Below, one piece after another: positions 14,750-23,979 of a stretch of DNA of 64,000 nucleotides. This stretch comes from Persicirhabdus sediminis (GTDB lineage: Bacteria; Verrucomicrobiota; Verrucomicrobiia; Verrucomicrobiales; Akkermansiaceae). The position numbers and the translations under genes were made by a program. Position 1 is the first letter of the stretch, and every line of letters begins with the position of its first letter. The notes beneath the pieces were generated by a model. That model had not been told where the DNA came from and searched no databases. It saw only the letters and a program-made list of their open reading frames with translations. The DNA is taken from assembly GCF_016595495.1 (NCBI RefSeq), contig NZ_JAENIM010000041.1, forward strand, positions 278,513 through 342,512. The letters run 5' to 3'.

Positions 14750-15870
14750 GTTGGGATACCATAGCTTACGTCTGTCTGGCCTGTGCGGCTTTACCTGCTG
14801 TGCAGTGTTTGATTAATAGCTTTGTTTTTCTTCCTCCTCGCGGCGCGGAAAAACCTTTACCCGCTGTTTCAGTATTGATTCCAGCTAGAAATGAGGAGGC
14901 TAATATTGCGAAATTGATAGATTCTCTACTTTCTAGCAAACATGATGATTTTGAGCTGATTGTTGGAGATGATGACTCGAGTGATCGTACGGCTGAGATA
15001 GTGACACAGTTAGCAGCTGGAGATAGTCGAGTCAGCTTACTGCCTATCGAAGGGAAGCCAGCTGGCTGGGGTGGGAAAATGTATGCCTGTGAACAGTTAG
15101 CCAAAAACGCCAGCCACGAATACCTATTGTTTCTGGATGCAGATGTGGTTGTCACAGAAGATGCCTTGGGTGATATGTTAGCGTTTTTGCTACAAGGGAA
15201 AGAGCTTGGCATGATTTCTGGAATTCCCAAACAGATCACGGGAAGCTGGCTAGAGCGTCTGCTGATTCCGTTGGTCTATTTTATATTGTTAGGATTTTTA
15301 TCTATCATGCGCATGCGTTGGTTCAAGACACCAGCTTATGCTGCAGCTTGTGGGCAGGTGATATTTTGCCGCCGCAATGCCTACTTTGAAATTGGCGGGC
15401 ATGAGGCGATCAAGAGTTCAGTACACGACGGCTTAGATTTACCTCGTCTTATGCGCAGAGCTGGCTGGCGCACGGATCTATGTGATATTTCAAAGTTGTG
15501 CAGCTGCCGAATGTACCACAATGCCCGTGAGACTTGGAACGGCTTGGAGAAAAATGCTCATAGGGGAATAGGCAGCCCGATGTTGATAGGTTTCTTTACC
15601 GTTCTGCTACTTACTGGGCAGGTTCTACCAGTTTTGCTGCTACCATTTACTGAGCTATTTAGTTTTTACAGCTGGCTGGCGTTGTTCGTATCAGTAGTCA
15701 TTTCCTATGCTCAGCGGATCTATCAAGTGGTGGCGTTTGGCAATTGTTTAGCTGGAGCCATGCTGCATCCCTTAGGCATCGTGATATTTCTAGCTGTGCA
15801 GTGGACGTCTTTAGTTAGACGACTTCTCGGGGTGAAGTCGACTTGGAAGGGTCGTGTCATTGAAGCCTAA
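14746..15870 (+). CDS. crtQ: Family 2 glycosyltransferase, CrtQ-like
   Basis: A 374-residue membrane-anchored GT2 enzyme. An N-terminal helix (about 4-24) is followed by the GT-A fold: VSVLIPARNEEANI, then VGDDDSSDRTAEI, the metal-binding DAD at 131-133 (FLDADV), and later HEAIKSSVHDGLDLPRLMRRAGW, with the ED-like base region. The C-terminal third has about three or four hydrophobic helices (YFILLGFLSIM, LLLTGQVLPVLLLPF, SWLALFVSVVISYA, LHPLGIVIFLAVQW). This layout matches the CrtQ group, which esterifies diapocarotenoic acids with a sugar at the inner membrane. The sugar cannot be read from the sequence. Xylosyl esters of diapolycopenedioic acid are known from Rubritalea, which makes xylose a candidate. 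It overlaps the acyltransferase gene by 4 bases. Confidence 0.78.
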   Translation: MSWDTIAYVCLACAALPAVQCLINSFVFLPPRGAEKPLPAVSVLIPARNEEANIAKLIDSLLSSKHDDFELIVGDDDSSDRTAEIVTQLAAGDSRVSLLPIEGKPAGWGGKMYACEQLAKNASHEYLLFLDADVVVTEDALGDMLAFLLQGKELGMISGIPKQITGSWLERLLIPLVYFILLGFLSIMRMRWFKTPAYAAACGQVIFCRRNAYFEIGGHEAIKSSVHDGLDLPRLMRRAGWRTDLCDISKLCSCRMYHNARETWNGLEKNAHRGIGSPMLIGFFTVLLLTGQVLPVLLLPFTELFSFYSWLALFVSVVISYAQRIYQVVAFGNCLAGAMLHPLGIVIFLAVQWTSLVRRLLGVKSTWKGRVIEA

Positions 15871-15876
15871 TTACTT

Positions 15877-16530
15877 ATGAAAGATAAAATCAAAATCTAT
15901 CTAGCGTTAATTTTGCTAGTATCGTTGGTGCCAGCACGAGCGAGTGATCTAGCGCCATTAGAATCCTGGCTGGCAGCGCAGGCAAATTATAGATCTGTAC
16001 AGGCTGAGTTTATTCAGACTCGCCAGCTAGCAAGTGTGCGGGATCCGCTGACAGCAAAGGGTGAAATGTGGGCGAAACACCCAGGCTATTTTCTCTGGGA
16101 TATAGGTAGGCCTAGCAAAGTGCGGGTTGTACGAAATCCAGCGGGTTATACCTATTTTAATCTAGCTGAAATGAAGGCAGTTGTGATGGCCCCTGATAGT
16201 CGATATGCCAAACAGTTCGCCTTTCTCAATGCTGAGATGCCAGCTAGCCTAGCAGAGTTGCAGAAGCGCTTTAAGATTGAGAAGACCTCAATGGATGCTC
16301 AGAAGATCTTTTCGGTGACGATGTCACCAGTAGCTCGCAGGATGCGCAGCGAGCTACCGTGGGTGATGTTCCAAATTGACAGTCAAAAGAACCAGCTAGT
16401 GGCTTTTGAAATTCACCTCAAAGACAAAACAAAAATCCGCACGGTATTTACCAAATACCAATGGAATGTGAAGATTCCGGATAGTCGCTTCCAGCTGTCT
16501 ACCGCAGGCTTTGAGGTGATTAGAAAATAA
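15877..16530 (+). CDS. LolA-like periplasmic lipid carrier
   Basis: A 217-residue exported protein. The signal peptide ends at about ARA (residues 20-22). The mature part starts LAPLESWLAAQANYRSVQAEF and then shows the LolA-like pattern: FIQTRQLASVRDPLTAKGEM followed by KHPGYFLWDIGRPSK, with a beta-rich open half-barrel expected. Family members carry lipoproteins or other acylated molecules between the inner and outer membranes. LolA-like proteins without LolB also appear in aryl-polyene and similar pigment clusters next to MMPL exporters. As the last gene of the operon (6 bases after crtQ), and with an RND exporter divergent to it, it may ferry the acylated glyco-carotenoid. That role is inferred. 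Confidence 0.72.
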   Translation: MKDKIKIYLALILLVSLVPARASDLAPLESWLAAQANYRSVQAEFIQTRQLASVRDPLTAKGEMWAKHPGYFLWDIGRPSKVRVVRNPAGYTYFNLAEMKAVVMAPDSRYAKQFAFLNAEMPASLAELQKRFKIEKTSMDAQKIFSVTMSPVARRMRSELPWVMFQIDSQKNQLVAFEIHLKDKTKIRTVFTKYQWNVKIPDSRFQLSTAGFEVIRK

Positions 16531-16534
16531 CAGC

Positions 16535-16813
16535 TTAGTTTTCGAGCTTAATCAAGTGGCCTTTGGTAAGCCTACAGGTGATATCAGGACCTTTAACTGT
16601 TGGGTCCCAGCCCATTTCTGGGCCGTGCTCGATGATGTCTAATACCATGACTTCCTTGAAGAGGCGTGGCACTTTGGCGATGAGCATTTGGCCATCTGGA
16701 ATTTCGTTGAGTTGGACGTGTACTTCCGAGCCTTGTTTGGTGGTACGAGTCATCCAGCGGTACTGGTGATCTAGATAGCAGACAACGTTGCCTTTGTTTG
16801 TTGGAATTGGCAT
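16535..16813 (-). CDS. Hypothetical 92-residue soluble protein
   Basis: Not recognised. The protein is hydrophilic, without a signal peptide or membrane segment, and appears mostly beta (NVVCYLDHQYRWMTRTT, HVQLNEIPDGQMLIAKV, DITCRLTKGHLIKLEN). It starts 12 bases downstream of the MoxR gene stop, which suggests the same transcript, and its 3' end meets the carotenoid operon almost end to end (4 bases between stops). There is no obvious terminator in that gap. Possible roles in MoxR substrate handling are only positional. Confidence 0.6.
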   Translation of the reverse strand: MPIPTNKGNVVCYLDHQYRWMTRTTKQGSEVHVQLNEIPDGQMLIAKVPRLFKEVMVLDIIEHGPEMGWDPTVKGPDITCRLTKGHLIKLEN

Positions 16814-16825
16814 GGTTAGGATAGG

Positions 16826-17809
16826 TTAGGGGACGACAACGCCTGAGAGAATTTTTTCTACAATAGCGTCTGTAGTGATGTCTTCAGCCTCAGCTTCGTA
16901 GCTAGGCAGAATGCGGTGGCGTAGGATGTCTGGCGCAAGGTCCTTGATATCTTGCGGGGTGACGTAGGCTCGACCGAGAGTGAAGGCACGCGCTCTAGCA
17001 GCTAGAGCCATGTTGATGGTAGCACGCGGTGAGGCACCTGCACGGACGAGGTTAGCGAGCGCTGGGTCAATCGTCTCTGGCTGGCGAGTGGCCTGCACGA
17101 TGTCGACGATGTACTTACGCACTGCTGGGTCGATGTAGATTTGGTTTACCAGCTCGATACTACGGATCACTGATTTTGGATCCGCGACTTGTTTGGTTTT
17201 GTAGACTGGCGCCGAGGTGGCCATGCGGTCGAGGATGACGAGTTCTTGTTCCGCTGTTGGGTAGTCGAGTGTTACCTTGAACAAGAATCTATCTAGCTGA
17301 GCTTCTGGCAGCTGGTAGGTTCCTTCTTGGTCAATTGGGTTCTGGGTAGCGAGAACGAGAAATGGATCTGGCAGTTTGTAGGTTTTTTCGCCGAGTGTAA
17401 CTTGGCGTTCCTGCATGGCTTCTAGCAGTGCTGATTGAACCTTAGCTGGCGCACGGTTAATTTCGTCAGCTAGGATGATATTGGAAAATACTGGGCCTAG
17501 CTTGGATGAGAAATTACCTTCCTGCGGGTTGTAGATCATTGTGCCTATCAGGTCACTTGGCAGTAGATCTGGAGTGAACTGAATACGGGAGAAGTCGACG
17601 TGTAGACAGCCAGCCAGCGCATTGATTGTTAGCGTTTTGGCTAGGCCTGGCACACCTTCTAGCAAGATGTGGTGCTTGCACAAGAGGCCGATAATCAGCC
17701 TGTCTACAAGTTGAGCTTGGCCGACGAGGACCTTGCCCATTTCTTCCTTAACCGCTGGGATCCAGTTGCTCAGCGCGGTGATTTCTTTTTGCAGTTGCTC
17801 CGAGTCCAT
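16826..17809 (-). CDS. MoxR-family AAA+ ATPase
   Basis: A 327-residue MoxR-type ATPase. Walker A is GVPGLAKT (52-59), Walker B ends in LADE (Asp115-Glu116) followed by INRAPAKVQSALLEAMQERQ, the family signature, and then the sensor region LATQNPIDQEGTYQLPEAQLDRF. The C-terminal lid carries GASPRATINMALAARARAF, with the sensor-2 Arg. MoxR proteins are chaperone-like ATPases that usually partner with DUF58 and von Willebrand factor A proteins to activate enzymes or build envelope complexes. None of those partners is adjacent here, where its neighbours are fabH upstream and a small unknown gene downstream. Confidence 0.92.
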   Translation of the reverse strand: MDSEQLQKEITALSNWIPAVKEEMGKVLVGQAQLVDRLIIGLLCKHHILLEGVPGLAKTLTINALAGCLHVDFSRIQFTPDLLPSDLIGTMIYNPQEGNFSSKLGPVFSNIILADEINRAPAKVQSALLEAMQERQVTLGEKTYKLPDPFLVLATQNPIDQEGTYQLPEAQLDRFLFKVTLDYPTAEQELVILDRMATSAPVYKTKQVADPKSVIRSIELVNQIYIDPAVRKYIVDIVQATRQPETIDPALANLVRAGASPRATINMALAARARAFTLGRAYVTPQDIKDLAPDILRHRILPSYEAEAEDITTDAIVEKILSGVVVP

Positions 17810-17846
17810 AATCGTTGTGCAGAATTAGTGAGTGATAGAAATTAAT

Positions 17847-18848
17847 TTACCAACGAATAGCAGTGGCCGCCCAAGTAAATCCAGCTCCAAATACAACTAA
17901 GATGATATTGTCGCCACGCTTGAAGGCTCCTTCACGGTGAGCTTCATCCAGAGCAATCGCTACAGCCGCAGCTGAGGTATTGCCGTATTTTTGCAGGTTC
18001 ACGTAAACGCGATCGTTAGGTACTGAAAGTCGGTTAGCAATGGCATCGATGATGCGTAAGTTAGCTTGGTGTGGGATGATGAGCTGGATGTCATCGGTGT
18101 CTAAACCAGCGCGCTCGATGACTTTCTCAGCGGCATTTTTCATGGCATTGACGGCGACTTTGAAAACTTCACGTCCTTGCATTTCCATGCCGTGGAGGTT
18201 TTGGTCGACATTTTCAGGAGTGATAGGCAGAGCTGAACCGCCACCAGGAATGCGCAGCAGGCCTGTGTGAGCGCCATCGGATCCCATTTCCGTGGCGAGG
18301 ATTTCGCCATCATTTTCGCCAGAACGCTTGAGTACGGCGGCTCCGGCGCCATCGCCAAAGAGGATGCAAGTATTACGATCTTTCCAGTTCACAGCGCTGG
18401 AAAGTTTTTCGGCGCCGACGATGAGAGCATTTTTATAGGCGCCATCCGAGATCAGTCGTTTGGCTACTTTCATGGCGTAGAGGAAGCCAGAGCATGCGGC
18501 TGAGATATCAAAGGCCACGGCGCCTTTTGCCCCGAGCATTTCCTGCACGTAGCAGGCTGTCGCTGGAGTTGGCGTGTCTGGGGTGATAGTGGCGACAATG
18601 ATGAGCTCGATGTCTTGAGCGGCGATGCCAGATTGTTCTAACGCTTTGAGTGATGCCTTGTAAGCGAGGTGAGAGGTGAACTCGTCTTCAGCCGCGATGC
18701 GGCGCTCTTTGATGCCAGTGCGCGAGGCAATCCACTCGTCAGAGGTGTCTACGATCTTTTCCAGATCCGCATTGGTCATGACTCTTTCTGGCACGTAACT
18801 ACCTGTGCCAGCAATGCATACGGGAGATTCAGTCTTATACTCACTCAT
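17847..18848 (-). CDS. fabH: 3-oxoacyl-ACP synthase III
   Basis: A 333-residue FabH that condenses acetyl-CoA (or a branched acyl-CoA) with malonyl-ACP to start fatty acid synthesis. The catalytic triad is visible: Cys119 in DISAACSGFL, His260 in IIPHQANLR and Asn290 in YGNTSAA. Length and the typical N-terminal CIAGTGSYVPERVMTN support a complete enzyme. The frame also opens at an ATG at 18869, 7 residues upstream. I prefer 18848 (MSEYKTES) because the extension is not conserved in type. It precedes moxR by 37 bases. The usual plsX/rpmF partners are not next to it. Confidence 0.93.
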   Translation of the reverse strand: MSEYKTESPVCIAGTGSYVPERVMTNADLEKIVDTSDEWIASRTGIKERRIAAEDEFTSHLAYKASLKALEQSGIAAQDIELIIVATITPDTPTPATACYVQEMLGAKGAVAFDISAACSGFLYAMKVAKRLISDGAYKNALIVGAEKLSSAVNWKDRNTCILFGDGAGAAVLKRSGENDGEILATEMGSDGAHTGLLRIPGGGSALPITPENVDQNLHGMEMQGREVFKVAVNAMKNAAEKVIERAGLDTDDIQLIIPHQANLRIIDAIANRLSVPNDRVYVNLQKYGNTSAAAVAIALDEAHREGAFKRGDNIILVVFGAGFTWAATAIRW

Positions 18849-19069
18849 GATCTTATCAGAAATTTTCACCCATCGCTGCGACGGGCGAGCACAGACTAGT
18901 CATAAAATCAGATTCTGCAACCGCGAAACTCCCGATATCATCAAGCGGCTAAATCAAGTTGGCGGGGGCGAAACATACGCTGTAATTAGCCTAGCTGTAG
19001 TTGTTGAGGCTGCCGAGCACGAGCAGCCAACTAGCAGCCTGAATAGGTGCTCTAACTATGGCTAAATAT

Positions 19070-19816
19070 CTATCTAGAAGCGGGCTTTTGTTTTGGGCTC
19101 GCCTGCATGTCTTGGGGCATCGCTTTGTCGCGAAGGGCAGTTGTTCGTAGTTTGTTGCCACGTTTGACATCTTGGCGTGGCCAGATGAAGCAGAGCTCAC
19201 GACATTTTTTGTTTGGGAATAGGCGTGAGTTGAATATCAGCTCTAATTGCTTTTTGTTTTTGACCGCAGCTTTAATTGGTAGGTTGCCTTTGAAATCAGG
19301 GGCCATTTTATAGGCCACTGGCTGAGTTGGGTTCGCCGTGATCTTCTTGGTTTTGCCTTCTTGGCCAACAATGAGGAATAGTTTGTCTGAGGTTAGGTTG
19401 ATGAACTGTACAGTTCCGTTAGGGAACTTGTTGGTTGAATCGTCCAGAGTAATAACGCGGAAGCTTGGGTCGCTATCTTTGGTCTGCTTGATAGGCACAA
19501 AGACAAAGAGAAGCTGCGAACTCTTTTGCGGGATTTTTACTGATGCAATTGGGCGAGCATCTGCTGATTTGAGGTCTGTGCCCAGAGCGTAGAAATCTAT
19601 TTTTTGGGTAGCACGCAGAGCATAGTTTTCAGAGCGATTGTGGCAAGAGGCTTTGATGACCACGCTTTTCTTTAGATCTGAGTTAGCGATGGCTTCGATA
19701 GAGCCAGTAACGGTAACGCATTTGAAGTTGAGCTTCTGTGCTGGGGGAGCTGCTAGGGCAAAGCCTAGCTGGGCTAGTATGAGTAGGGGAACGATTAAGA
19801 GTTTGATGGGTGACAT
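19070..19816 (-). CDS. Secreted protein next to Verru_Chthon protein A, unknown
   Basis: A 248-residue exported protein with a signal peptide (LLIVPLLILAQLGFALAAPP). The mature protein looks beta-rich, has four cysteines (KCVTVTG, ASCHNRS, KKCRELCFIW) that could form disulfides, and ends in a basic, Lys/Arg-rich tail. I do not recognise a family. It starts 38 bases after the large pilin-like gene on the same strand, so the two are probably cotranscribed, and it may be an assembly or surface partner of that protein. No other pilus gene is nearby. Confidence 0.6.
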   Translation of the reverse strand: MSPIKLLIVPLLILAQLGFALAAPPAQKLNFKCVTVTGSIEAIANSDLKKSVVIKASCHNRSENYALRATQKIDFYALGTDLKSADARPIASVKIPQKSSQLLFVFVPIKQTKDSDPSFRVITLDDSTNKFPNGTVQFINLTSDKLFLIVGQEGKTKKITANPTQPVAYKMAPDFKGNLPIKAAVKNKKQLELIFNSRLFPNKKCRELCFIWPRQDVKRGNKLRTTALRDKAMPQDMQASPKQKPASR

Positions 19817-19854
19817 AATCTATGTGTTCGTTGTGAAGTGAGTGATGTAGCTAG

Positions 19855-22800
19855 TTAAATCTCGTTTTTATTTAACCAGCGGAAGCTGACCATTTCGAAA
19901 CGTCTGCCCCATTGGGTTGCCTTTGTATTAGTTAGTTCGTTAGGATCTACTTCCCATGGTTCCTGTGGGTCTGGGTTGATTGGCTGGGTAGTGCGTTGAA
20001 CTACGGCCTCACACCAAGCGGTAGCGAGTATTTTGCCCTTGCTATCAACCGAGTCGCCATAGGCGCGGATGACAAAGGTATCTGAACGTGCGCTGATAGA
20101 TGATCCAATGTTCTGCAGGACATCACTCTGCAGGATAAAGCTAGGCGATGAAGCCGCTATGGGAACCTCGAGGTCTGTTGGGCTGGCATCTGCTGAAGCC
20201 TCAGTATTGATTTTAATATTTTCATCTAGGCCGTTAAAGTCAGCGATTGTGAATGTGCCATAGCTTTCCAGAGCTTGGTTGATTTCTGATTTGTTAAGCG
20301 CGTGCTGGATGGTGCCAGCTAGCTGCATTTCTTTGTCGCCAGCTGGGTCACGGTTTACAAATTCGCCTAAGCCTAAGAATGGGGTGACTTCACCTTTTTT
20401 ATTCAGTGATTGGGCTCGGCGTCGTTTGATTTCTGTGACGATTTCTTCAGCTAATTTTTCTACCTGTGCGTCGTCGAGTTGGGCGAAGCCGCTCCATGAA
20501 CTATCAGATGATTCTGACGGTTCTTCGTAGCCTTCTCCAGCTGGGCGCGATGATCTCGAGAGTGTTGATAGGTCTTCGTTGTCAATTTCGGAGCCGGTAT
20601 TATCTAGCAGTGTTTTGTTGCGGTTTCCAGCTAGCATGGCTTTCCAAGCTTCAACTGACGTTGAGTTAATATTAAAGCCTCCCTTGATAGCCAGATGGGC
20701 GGCACTAGTTTTAAAGTCTAGCAGTTCATCTGCTATTGTCTCATTATCCTGTGAAGTAGTTCGTAGGGTGACTCTAGAATTCAATAATGGAACTTCACCT
20801 TCCATGAAGTCGCTGACGACCTCATCTAATGAGCTGATAGTCTGACTTTTTGATGAGCTATAGTCACTCTCTTTGGGTGAGATTGAGGAGAAATAATATC
20901 GATCCCATAGCTCTGCGTTAGCGTAGTATGAGAGGTCATAGAATGTTTGTTTATTAGGTTTGTGGAAGGTTTTGGAGAAATCGTCTAGATCAAGGCTGGG
21001 GAAGGAATTGCCTATAGCGAGAGCTGGCTGAGCTCCAGTCATTGTGATGTTGGCGTGTTGAAATGCACCAATGGAGCTCATTGGTGCTGTTGGCACCTCG
21101 ACGATACAGGTGAACTCTTCGCCTTCTGAGCCATTATCCCACCCCCAGGTGGAATGATCACCTCCGTTAGCATAAGATGATTCTAATACTGGGAATGAAT
21201 CGAAGGCGAAATTATAATGGCCGTGCATCATTGGTGACATTAGTGAACGGCCAGCTGTGCCGTTATTTTCACCGTATGCGCGGTTTGAATCTGATGGAGC
21301 TAATGGGTTACCTAAAACAAAGGATGGGAAACCTACAGTAGGAGAACCTTCACTGTAGGAGTAATCTGAACTACTATGACGCCGGTGCTTAGAGGGTTTG
21401 ACATAGAGATCCAATACGGAAATTGGCGTTGGTTCATCATAATAGGAGGGTGGGTGAATATTATCTGGCATGGAATCGAAGGGAGAGCTGCTACCGTGGC
21501 CTTCTATCAGCCCTGTTGTTCTTTGGTGTAACTGGCTGATGTCACCAGACCAGAGGAATGACCAATCGGAGTCAGCGGACTCTTTGATGTCTACACAGAT
21601 TTTAGAGTCATCGTTCCATGTCGTGAAAAACTTAACATTCTCGGAAGCCTCGGTTACGCCAACATCGAATTTATGATCAACCTCGATGCCGAACTCGTTA
21701 GGATCAGTCATGTCGGTGATCTGACTCATCGGCATTTGATGGCCCCATGTCAAATTACGCTCAGGAGCGAATACTTTAATTTGTCCTGGTGAGTAGGAAG
21801 TTGTATCGACGACAAATTGGGTAAATAAATATTTGTTCTCGGAATATAATTGATCTTTCTCTTCAACATCTTTTAGGTGGTTTATAAGCTTTTCGTCATC
21901 CGTTTCGTCATCTACTTCATAATGAAGCATAGCGTTTTTCACAAATAGGGTAACTCGCATTTGTGGAATTTCCATCGCTACATTATATGGGTTATGTATG
22001 TGGATAATGGGCAGAATACGCAATTTGAACTTGATGGGGATTGGGCTCTCTGGATCATCTACCTCTTCTGCTGAACCTTTGACTCCTTCGATAATAGAAT
22101 AGATAGTGATTCTGTTCAGGTAGGGACTGATGTTGTTTCGCAAAGCCCTTGTTGTTGGCCCCATGTGGATGGATTTGCCATTTCTAATTCGCATGGTCTC
22201 AGAGGTGGCAATATCAACTCTTCGATATTGGCTAAATGTGAGAGCTGATGGGCAACGGATCCAAGCTCCTTCTGGGTTGTCGATGAACTCCTGAAAGTTT
22301 GGTTTATTAGCTAGAGCTGTGAATTTTGGTGAGTCGAGTGAACCGATGTTATTTTTATACATTCGGTAATGATTTCTCAGAACATCGATGGTTGGGCCGT
22401 GGATATTATCTTGATGAAATAACAGCCCTTTAGGCTCTGTGGCTTCAGTGCTGACCGGTGTATCTAGATTCACATAAGCTGCGTAATCGGCAGGGGCGAT
22501 GGCTTCGAACTCAGCGTCGTTCATTTCAAATAACAAGCTGAGGTCGGTTTTTAGCCCGCCGTTTTTTGTATCAGTAGCTAGCGCATACGAGTGGCTAGTG
22601 ACACTGTGGAAATTCTTTTTGAAGGCATCTTTAGCCACCCCTGGGATGAGTCTGAGCGAGTTGGTGGTGATGGCGGTGTCGAGATTTTCTTCATCTTTGG
22701 CGACCTCTTCGAAGCCAGCCATGACTTCGATGGCTGCGCGTTCAGTTTGCTGGCCAGCTAGAGCGAGGTTTTCTTGAGTATTTTCTAGGTTAACGCGCGC

Positions 22801-23436
22801 TTTGACACCTTCATCGCCGACCCACCATGCGTAGTGACCGCTCGCTTCGTTAGTGGAAAATTCATCAGATTTATCGTAAAGAGGGACTTTTTCTGCGAGT
22901 ACCGCATTTTTCGGTTCGCTAGTCGTGTCGGCAGATCCAGCACCCACCATGCTAGCCCATGCGGGATCGCTTTCTTCAGGGGCGGGGGTAGAAATTTCGC
23001 TATAAAGTAGATTTTTACTCACCGTAGCTGAAGAGGCGAGCCAGCCGAGGAAGTCGCCATCAGCGAGACCGTCGTTATCATTGTCTTGGCTAGACCATAC
23101 GCCCACCCAGTGGTGTTTGCCGTAGCCTGCTGCCCCTGTGATGTCGGCTTCAGCGGTGACGCGCTGGTCTGCTCCAGCTGATTTTTGCAGCTCACCTAGA
23201 GCGATTGCTAGTGCCAAGCGCGCATTGGCTTGGGCTTCTAGTCGGGCATTGTTATGTTTAGCTGCTCTGGTTTCTACTGTGCCGAGGCTAAGCATGGCCA
23301 AGGCAACCAGAGCGAGTATTGCCATGATGGTGATGGTGGCTACCAAAGCAAAGCCCTTTTGCTTGCTAGATGGCTGGCGCATGAATGGTGCCGCTTTTCT
23401 AAGCAGCGTGTGAGGTGTCATTGGCTGTGGCTTCAT
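19855..23436 (-). CDS. Verru_Chthon cassette protein A-like giant pilin-like protein
   Basis: A 1193-residue protein whose N-terminus carries a prepilin-like leader: a basic stretch up to KQKG (Gly28), then a 25-residue hydrophobic helix FALVATITIMAILALVALAM and a charged continuation (ETRAAKHNNARLEAQANARLALAIALGELQ). This is the PilX-like start of the Verru_Chthon cassette protein A family, a very large protein found in Verrucomicrobia beside three smaller pilin-like proteins. The long C-terminal part is hydrophilic and contains many Asp/Glu/Ser patches, a HNPYNVAMEIP motif and a conserved-looking FLGLGEFVNRD near residue 1020. It should be anchored through the N-terminal helix with the bulk outside the inner membrane. 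The B, C and D cassette partners are not seen here. The adjacent gene is a different secreted protein. Confidence 0.8.
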   Translation of the reverse strand: MKPQPMTPHTLLRKAAPFMRQPSSKQKGFALVATITIMAILALVALAMLSLGTVETRAAKHNNARLEAQANARLALAIALGELQKSAGADQRVTAEADITGAAGYGKHHWVGVWSSQDNDNDGLADGDFLGWLASSATVSKNLLYSEISTPAPEESDPAWASMVGAGSADTTSEPKNAVLAEKVPLYDKSDEFSTNEASGHYAWWVGDEGVKARVNLENTQENLALAGQQTERAAIEVMAGFEEVAKDEENLDTAITTNSLRLIPGVAKDAFKKNFHSVTSHSYALATDTKNGGLKTDLSLLFEMNDAEFEAIAPADYAAYVNLDTPVSTEATEPKGLLFHQDNIHGPTIDVLRNHYRMYKNNIGSLDSPKFTALANKPNFQEFIDNPEGAWIRCPSALTFSQYRRVDIATSETMRIRNGKSIHMGPTTRALRNNISPYLNRITIYSIIEGVKGSAEEVDDPESPIPIKFKLRILPIIHIHNPYNVAMEIPQMRVTLFVKNAMLHYEVDDETDDEKLINHLKDVEEKDQLYSENKYLFTQFVVDTTSYSPGQIKVFAPERNLTWGHQMPMSQITDMTDPNEFGIEVDHKFDVGVTEASENVKFFTTWNDDSKICVDIKESADSDWSFLWSGDISQLHQRTTGLIEGHGSSSPFDSMPDNIHPPSYYDEPTPISVLDLYVKPSKHRRHSSSDYSYSEGSPTVGFPSFVLGNPLAPSDSNRAYGENNGTAGRSLMSPMMHGHYNFAFDSFPVLESSYANGGDHSTWGWDNGSEGEEFTCIVEVPTAPMSSIGAFQHANITMTGAQPALAIGNSFPSLDLDDFSKTFHKPNKQTFYDLSYYANAELWDRYYFSSISPKESDYSSSKSQTISSLDEVVSDFMEGEVPLLNSRVTLRTTSQDNETIADELLDFKTSAAHLAIKGGFNINSTSVEAWKAMLAGNRNKTLLDNTGSEIDNEDLSTLSRSSRPAGEGYEEPSESSDSSWSGFAQLDDAQVEKLAEEIVTEIKRRRAQSLNKKGEVTPFLGLGEFVNRDPAGDKEMQLAGTIQHALNKSEINQALESYGTFTIADFNGLDENIKINTEASADASPTDLEVPIAASSPSFILQSDVLQNIGSSISARSDTFVIRAYGDSVDSKGKILATAWCEAVVQRTTQPINPDPQEPWEVDPNELTNTKATQWGRRFEMVSFRWLNKNEI

Positions 23437-23979
23437 AGCGAGAGATCGGGTGAGTGGCTTATTGCAAGCTATCGTACTTAAGCATCCGTTGATATCAATG
23501 TGTCGTTTGCTTGATGATTTAGCAGGAGTGATTTAGATTTGTTATTTCAAGGAACTTGTTTCAAATGTGCTATATTCGGGCGCCCGATTTGGATAATTGG
23601 ACAGTCCCTACATGGGTTTACGTGGCTTGTGGATGACTATTTGCAAGCATAATAATAACAGATAAATAACTCTGTTTTCCCTTCATAGCGTGGATGTCGG
23701 TAGTATCTAATTGAGTCTGAATTATTTTAAGCATGTGCTGTGCCTAGTTAATAATATTTCATATTTTTATGTTTAGCGTGTATCAGTCCGCGGCTAAAGT
23801 TAAATGCTATCATGCCATTGTTTTTGTGGTGTCGATTAACTTTGTTAATGGTATTTTCTATAAATTTTGCACGGCTAATAAGTTTGCTTGGATGCGTTGA
23901 AATCTGAGTGATTTATGTATTTTTTTAGGTGAGAAATTCTGGGCTTTTCATTTGATGATAAAATGTTTCATTAACTGGC
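23437..23979. other. AT-rich divergent spacer without a recognisable gene
   Basis: About 540 bases between two divergent genes. It is AT-rich, with no convincing frame. A perfect 12-bp palindrome, TCGGGCGCCCGA, stands out at 23576-23587 as a GC island, and could be a regulator site. No clear -35/-10 pair was found. Confidence 0.4.
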
